DNA of 6,470 bases from Rhodospirillaceae bacterium CCH5-H10 (lineage in GTDB: Bacteria; Pseudomonadota; Alphaproteobacteria; Reyranellales; Reyranellaceae), in the NCBI GenBank assembly GCA_001557035.1, contig LSKJ01000563.1, positions 1-6,470 on the forward strand, in the 5' to 3' direction. Of this stretch, positions 5,163 through 6,470 are shown piece after piece (position 1 is the first letter of the stretch; every line of letters starts with the position of its first letter). Under the pieces are notes generated by a model. The model saw only the letters and a program-made list of their open reading frames with translations. It had not been told where the DNA came from and made no database searches. A program made the translations under genes and the position numbers.

Positions 5163-5198
5163 GGTTCGAGGCGGCAAAGACCGCCCTTGGGAGGACGA

Positions 5199-6170
5199 AT
5201 GATTGTCAGTCTCGTTCGCGCGGCTTGCAGCTGCCTGCTTGCGTTGGCTTTCGCCCAGTCGGCGGCCGCACAGGCCAACTGGCCGGACAAGCCGGTCAAG
5301 ATCGTCGTTGGCTTCACGGCCGGCAGTTCGACGGACGTCACAGCGCGGATGTTCGCTCAGAAATTCACGGAGGCCTGGGGCCAACCGGTGATCGTCGAGA
5401 ACGTCGCCGGCAACTCCGGCGCTATCGGTGTCGACCGCGTCGCCAAGGCGCCGCCCGATGGTTACACGCTCATGTGGTCGGGCAATGCCGCCATCACCAT
5501 CCTGCCCTCGATGCAGGCTCTGCCGTTCGACCCGCTGAAGGATCTGACTCCGATTTCGACGTCGCTGGTGATGCCGTCGCTGTTCATGGTGAACAACGAC
5601 CTGCCGGTGAAGTCGATTGCCGAATTGATCGCTTATGCGAAGGCCAATCCCGGCAAGCTCTCCTATGGAACGCCGGGCGTCGGCACGCCGCAGCACATCG
5701 CGGGCGAACTGTTCTGCTTTCTGGCCGGCATCAAGATGGAGCACATCCCCTATCGCGGCGCCAACATGGCGGATCTCATGAGCGGCGTGGTTCAGGTCGG
5801 CATCCAGAACGCCGGCGCCGCGATGCCTCTGGTGCGCGACGGTCGTGTGCGTGGCATTGCGGTCACCTCGTTGAAGCGAACCTCCAGCGCACCCGATCTA
5901 CCCACGCTTGCTGAACAGGGTTTCCCCGGCTTCGAGGCAACGTCATGGTTCGCCCTGCTGGGGCCGGCGGGGCTGCCTGCCCCGATCGTCCAGAAGGTGC
6001 GGAGCGAGTCGCTGAAGGTGCTGGCGGATCCCGAGATGCAGAAGAAGTTCAACGCCATGGGCCTCGACCTGGTGGGCAGCACCCCGGAGGAGACCCGCGC
6101 CGCGATCGCCGCCGACATCCCGAAGTGGGCAAAGGTGATCAAGGACGCCAACATCAAGACGGGGAAGTAG
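5199..6170 (+). CDS. Tripartite tricarboxylate transporter (Bug/TctC-type) periplasmic binding protein
   Basis: This 323-residue exported protein has the usual Bug length. Its signal peptide is MIVSLVRAAC... with likely cleavage after AAA24, before QANWP. Bug-family landmarks appear in order: WPDKPVKIVVGFTAGSSTD (28-46); VEN...G..GAIG..RVAKAPPDGYTL (66-91); IPYRGANMADLMSGVVQVG (183-201); and APDLPTLAEQGFPGFEATSW (231-250) with GPAGLPAPIV. Members capture carboxylates or small organic solutes in the periplasm and deliver them to TctAB-type permeases. No such permease is nearby, which is common because bacteria with many Bug proteins encode most as orphans. The first ligand loop, usually GGstD, reads G42-S-S-T-D46, with Ser in place of the second Gly. 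ATG 5199 is chosen with GGAGG at 5190-5194. An upstream in-frame TTG at 5187 overlaps that ribosome site. The ligand is not predictable. Confidence 0.92.
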   Translation: MIVSLVRAACSCLLALAFAQSAAAQANWPDKPVKIVVGFTAGSSTDVTARMFAQKFTEAWGQPVIVENVAGNSGAIGVDRVAKAPPDGYTLMWSGNAAITILPSMQALPFDPLKDLTPISTSLVMPSLFMVNNDLPVKSIAELIAYAKANPGKLSYGTPGVGTPQHIAGELFCFLAGIKMEHIPYRGANMADLMSGVVQVGIQNAGAAMPLVRDGRVRGIAVTSLKRTSSAPDLPTLAEQGFPGFEATSWFALLGPAGLPAPIVQKVRSESLKVLADPEMQKKFNAMGLDLVGSTPEETRAAIAADIPKWAKVIKDANIKTGK

Positions 6171-6192
6171 CCGAGCCCTTCCGGCTTCAGCC

Positions 6193-6470
6193 TCAGTATT
6201 CCTCGACGATCTGCCCGTTGGGATGGATCGTGACCCGCTTCGGGACGCCCTGAGGCCTGGTCGGCACGGGATCGCGCGTGACCTTGGCCCGCCACGACCC
6301 GTCATTCTGCTGGTCCAGCCGCTGGACGCGATAGCCTTGGTTCTCGAGCCGGTCGCGGTTCAACGAATAGGTGTTGGGTTGAGGCGGCGGCGGCGCCATG
6401 ACGGGGGCGGGCGGCGCGACGGGCGGTGGCGGCAAGGCGCCCGGGGACATGGTGTCGGGCATGCGACCGC
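6193..6470 (-). CDS. Proline-rich protein of unknown function (probably 5'-truncated)
   Basis: The frame stays open to the right edge. The first in-frame ATGs visible are at 6462 and 6450. Neither has a Shine-Dalgarno, so the true start, perhaps with a signal peptide, is probably beyond the window. The visible part has a Pro/Ala-rich stretch (ALPPPPVAPPAPVMAPPPP, residues 9-27 from the ATG at 6462). A compact C-terminal segment of about 60 residues follows, with YSLNRDRLENQGYRVQRL, DGSWRAKVTRD and a final TIHPNGQIVEEY. Alternating polar and aromatic residues suggest a small beta-rich domain behind a flexible linker, as in some envelope proteins. I do not recognise the family. The stop is 22 bp from the convergent Bug gene stop. 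A coding call is favoured by the good high-GC codon pattern and the non-overlapping position. Confidence 0.6.
   Translation of the reverse strand, partial: GRMPDTMSPGALPPPPVAPPAPVMAPPPPQPNTYSLNRDRLENQGYRVQRLDQQNDGSWRAKVTRDPVPTRPQGVPKRVTIHPNGQIVEEY

Noticed and set aside
6169..6186. agccg/cggct hairpin between the Bug gene and the last gene
   Set aside because: A 5-bp stem with an 8-nt loop and no T-run is not a convincing terminator.

Overview
The window is GC-rich (roughly two-thirds G+C), densely coded and typical of a soil or aquatic alphaproteobacterium (Rhodospirillales/Rhizobiales-like; the exact genus cannot be fixed from sequence alone). The pointers are the base composition, the tightly packed amino-acid ABC cassette, a lone tripartite-tricarboxylate (Bug) binding protein, a short XRE regulator of a type common in Alphaproteobacteria, and an intergenic palindrome carrying the 'GTCATCCCGAGC...GCGAGGGATCC' signature seen in many environmental genomes.

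Left part (1-1148): the 3' end of a flavin-reductase-like (FMN split-barrel) gene on + converges with an Asp/Glu/hydantoin-racemase-family gene on -. The 81-bp gap between them holds a long imperfect palindrome (335-391). The racemase is divergent from the next operon across an 87-bp intergenic region (1062-1148).

Centre (1149-4114): a complete polar-amino-acid-type ABC importer on + in the order binding protein, ATPase, permease, permease. Spacings are 9 bp, 12 bp and a 4-bp ATGA overlap, so it is almost certainly one operon. The binding protein keeps the carboxylate-binding Arg of the family. At the position where GlnH/HisJ-type proteins hold the ligand's alpha-amino group with Asp, it has Gly-Asn. 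The cargo may therefore be a modified or non-standard amino acid or a carboxylate. With the divergent racemase, the natural hypothesis is uptake plus stereo-inversion of an unusual amino-acid-like compound.

Right part (4124-6470): on the - strand lie an MliC-type lysozyme-inhibitor lipoprotein and, upstream of it, an XRE-family regulator that most probably starts at a GTG preceded by a perfect GGAGG. Across a 203-bp divergent region containing two perfect 10-bp palindromes is a + strand Bug/TctC-type periplasmic binding protein with no TctA/TctB membrane partners in view. The window ends in a convergent, probably 5'-truncated gene for a proline-rich protein of unknown function.

No tRNA, rRNA, CRISPR array, insertion sequence or phage module was seen. 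I did not find a clearly new multi-gene system. The items most worth a second look are the altered ligand pocket of the ABC binding protein next to a racemase, the palindrome at 335-391, and the paired palindromes between the XRE regulator and the Bug gene.
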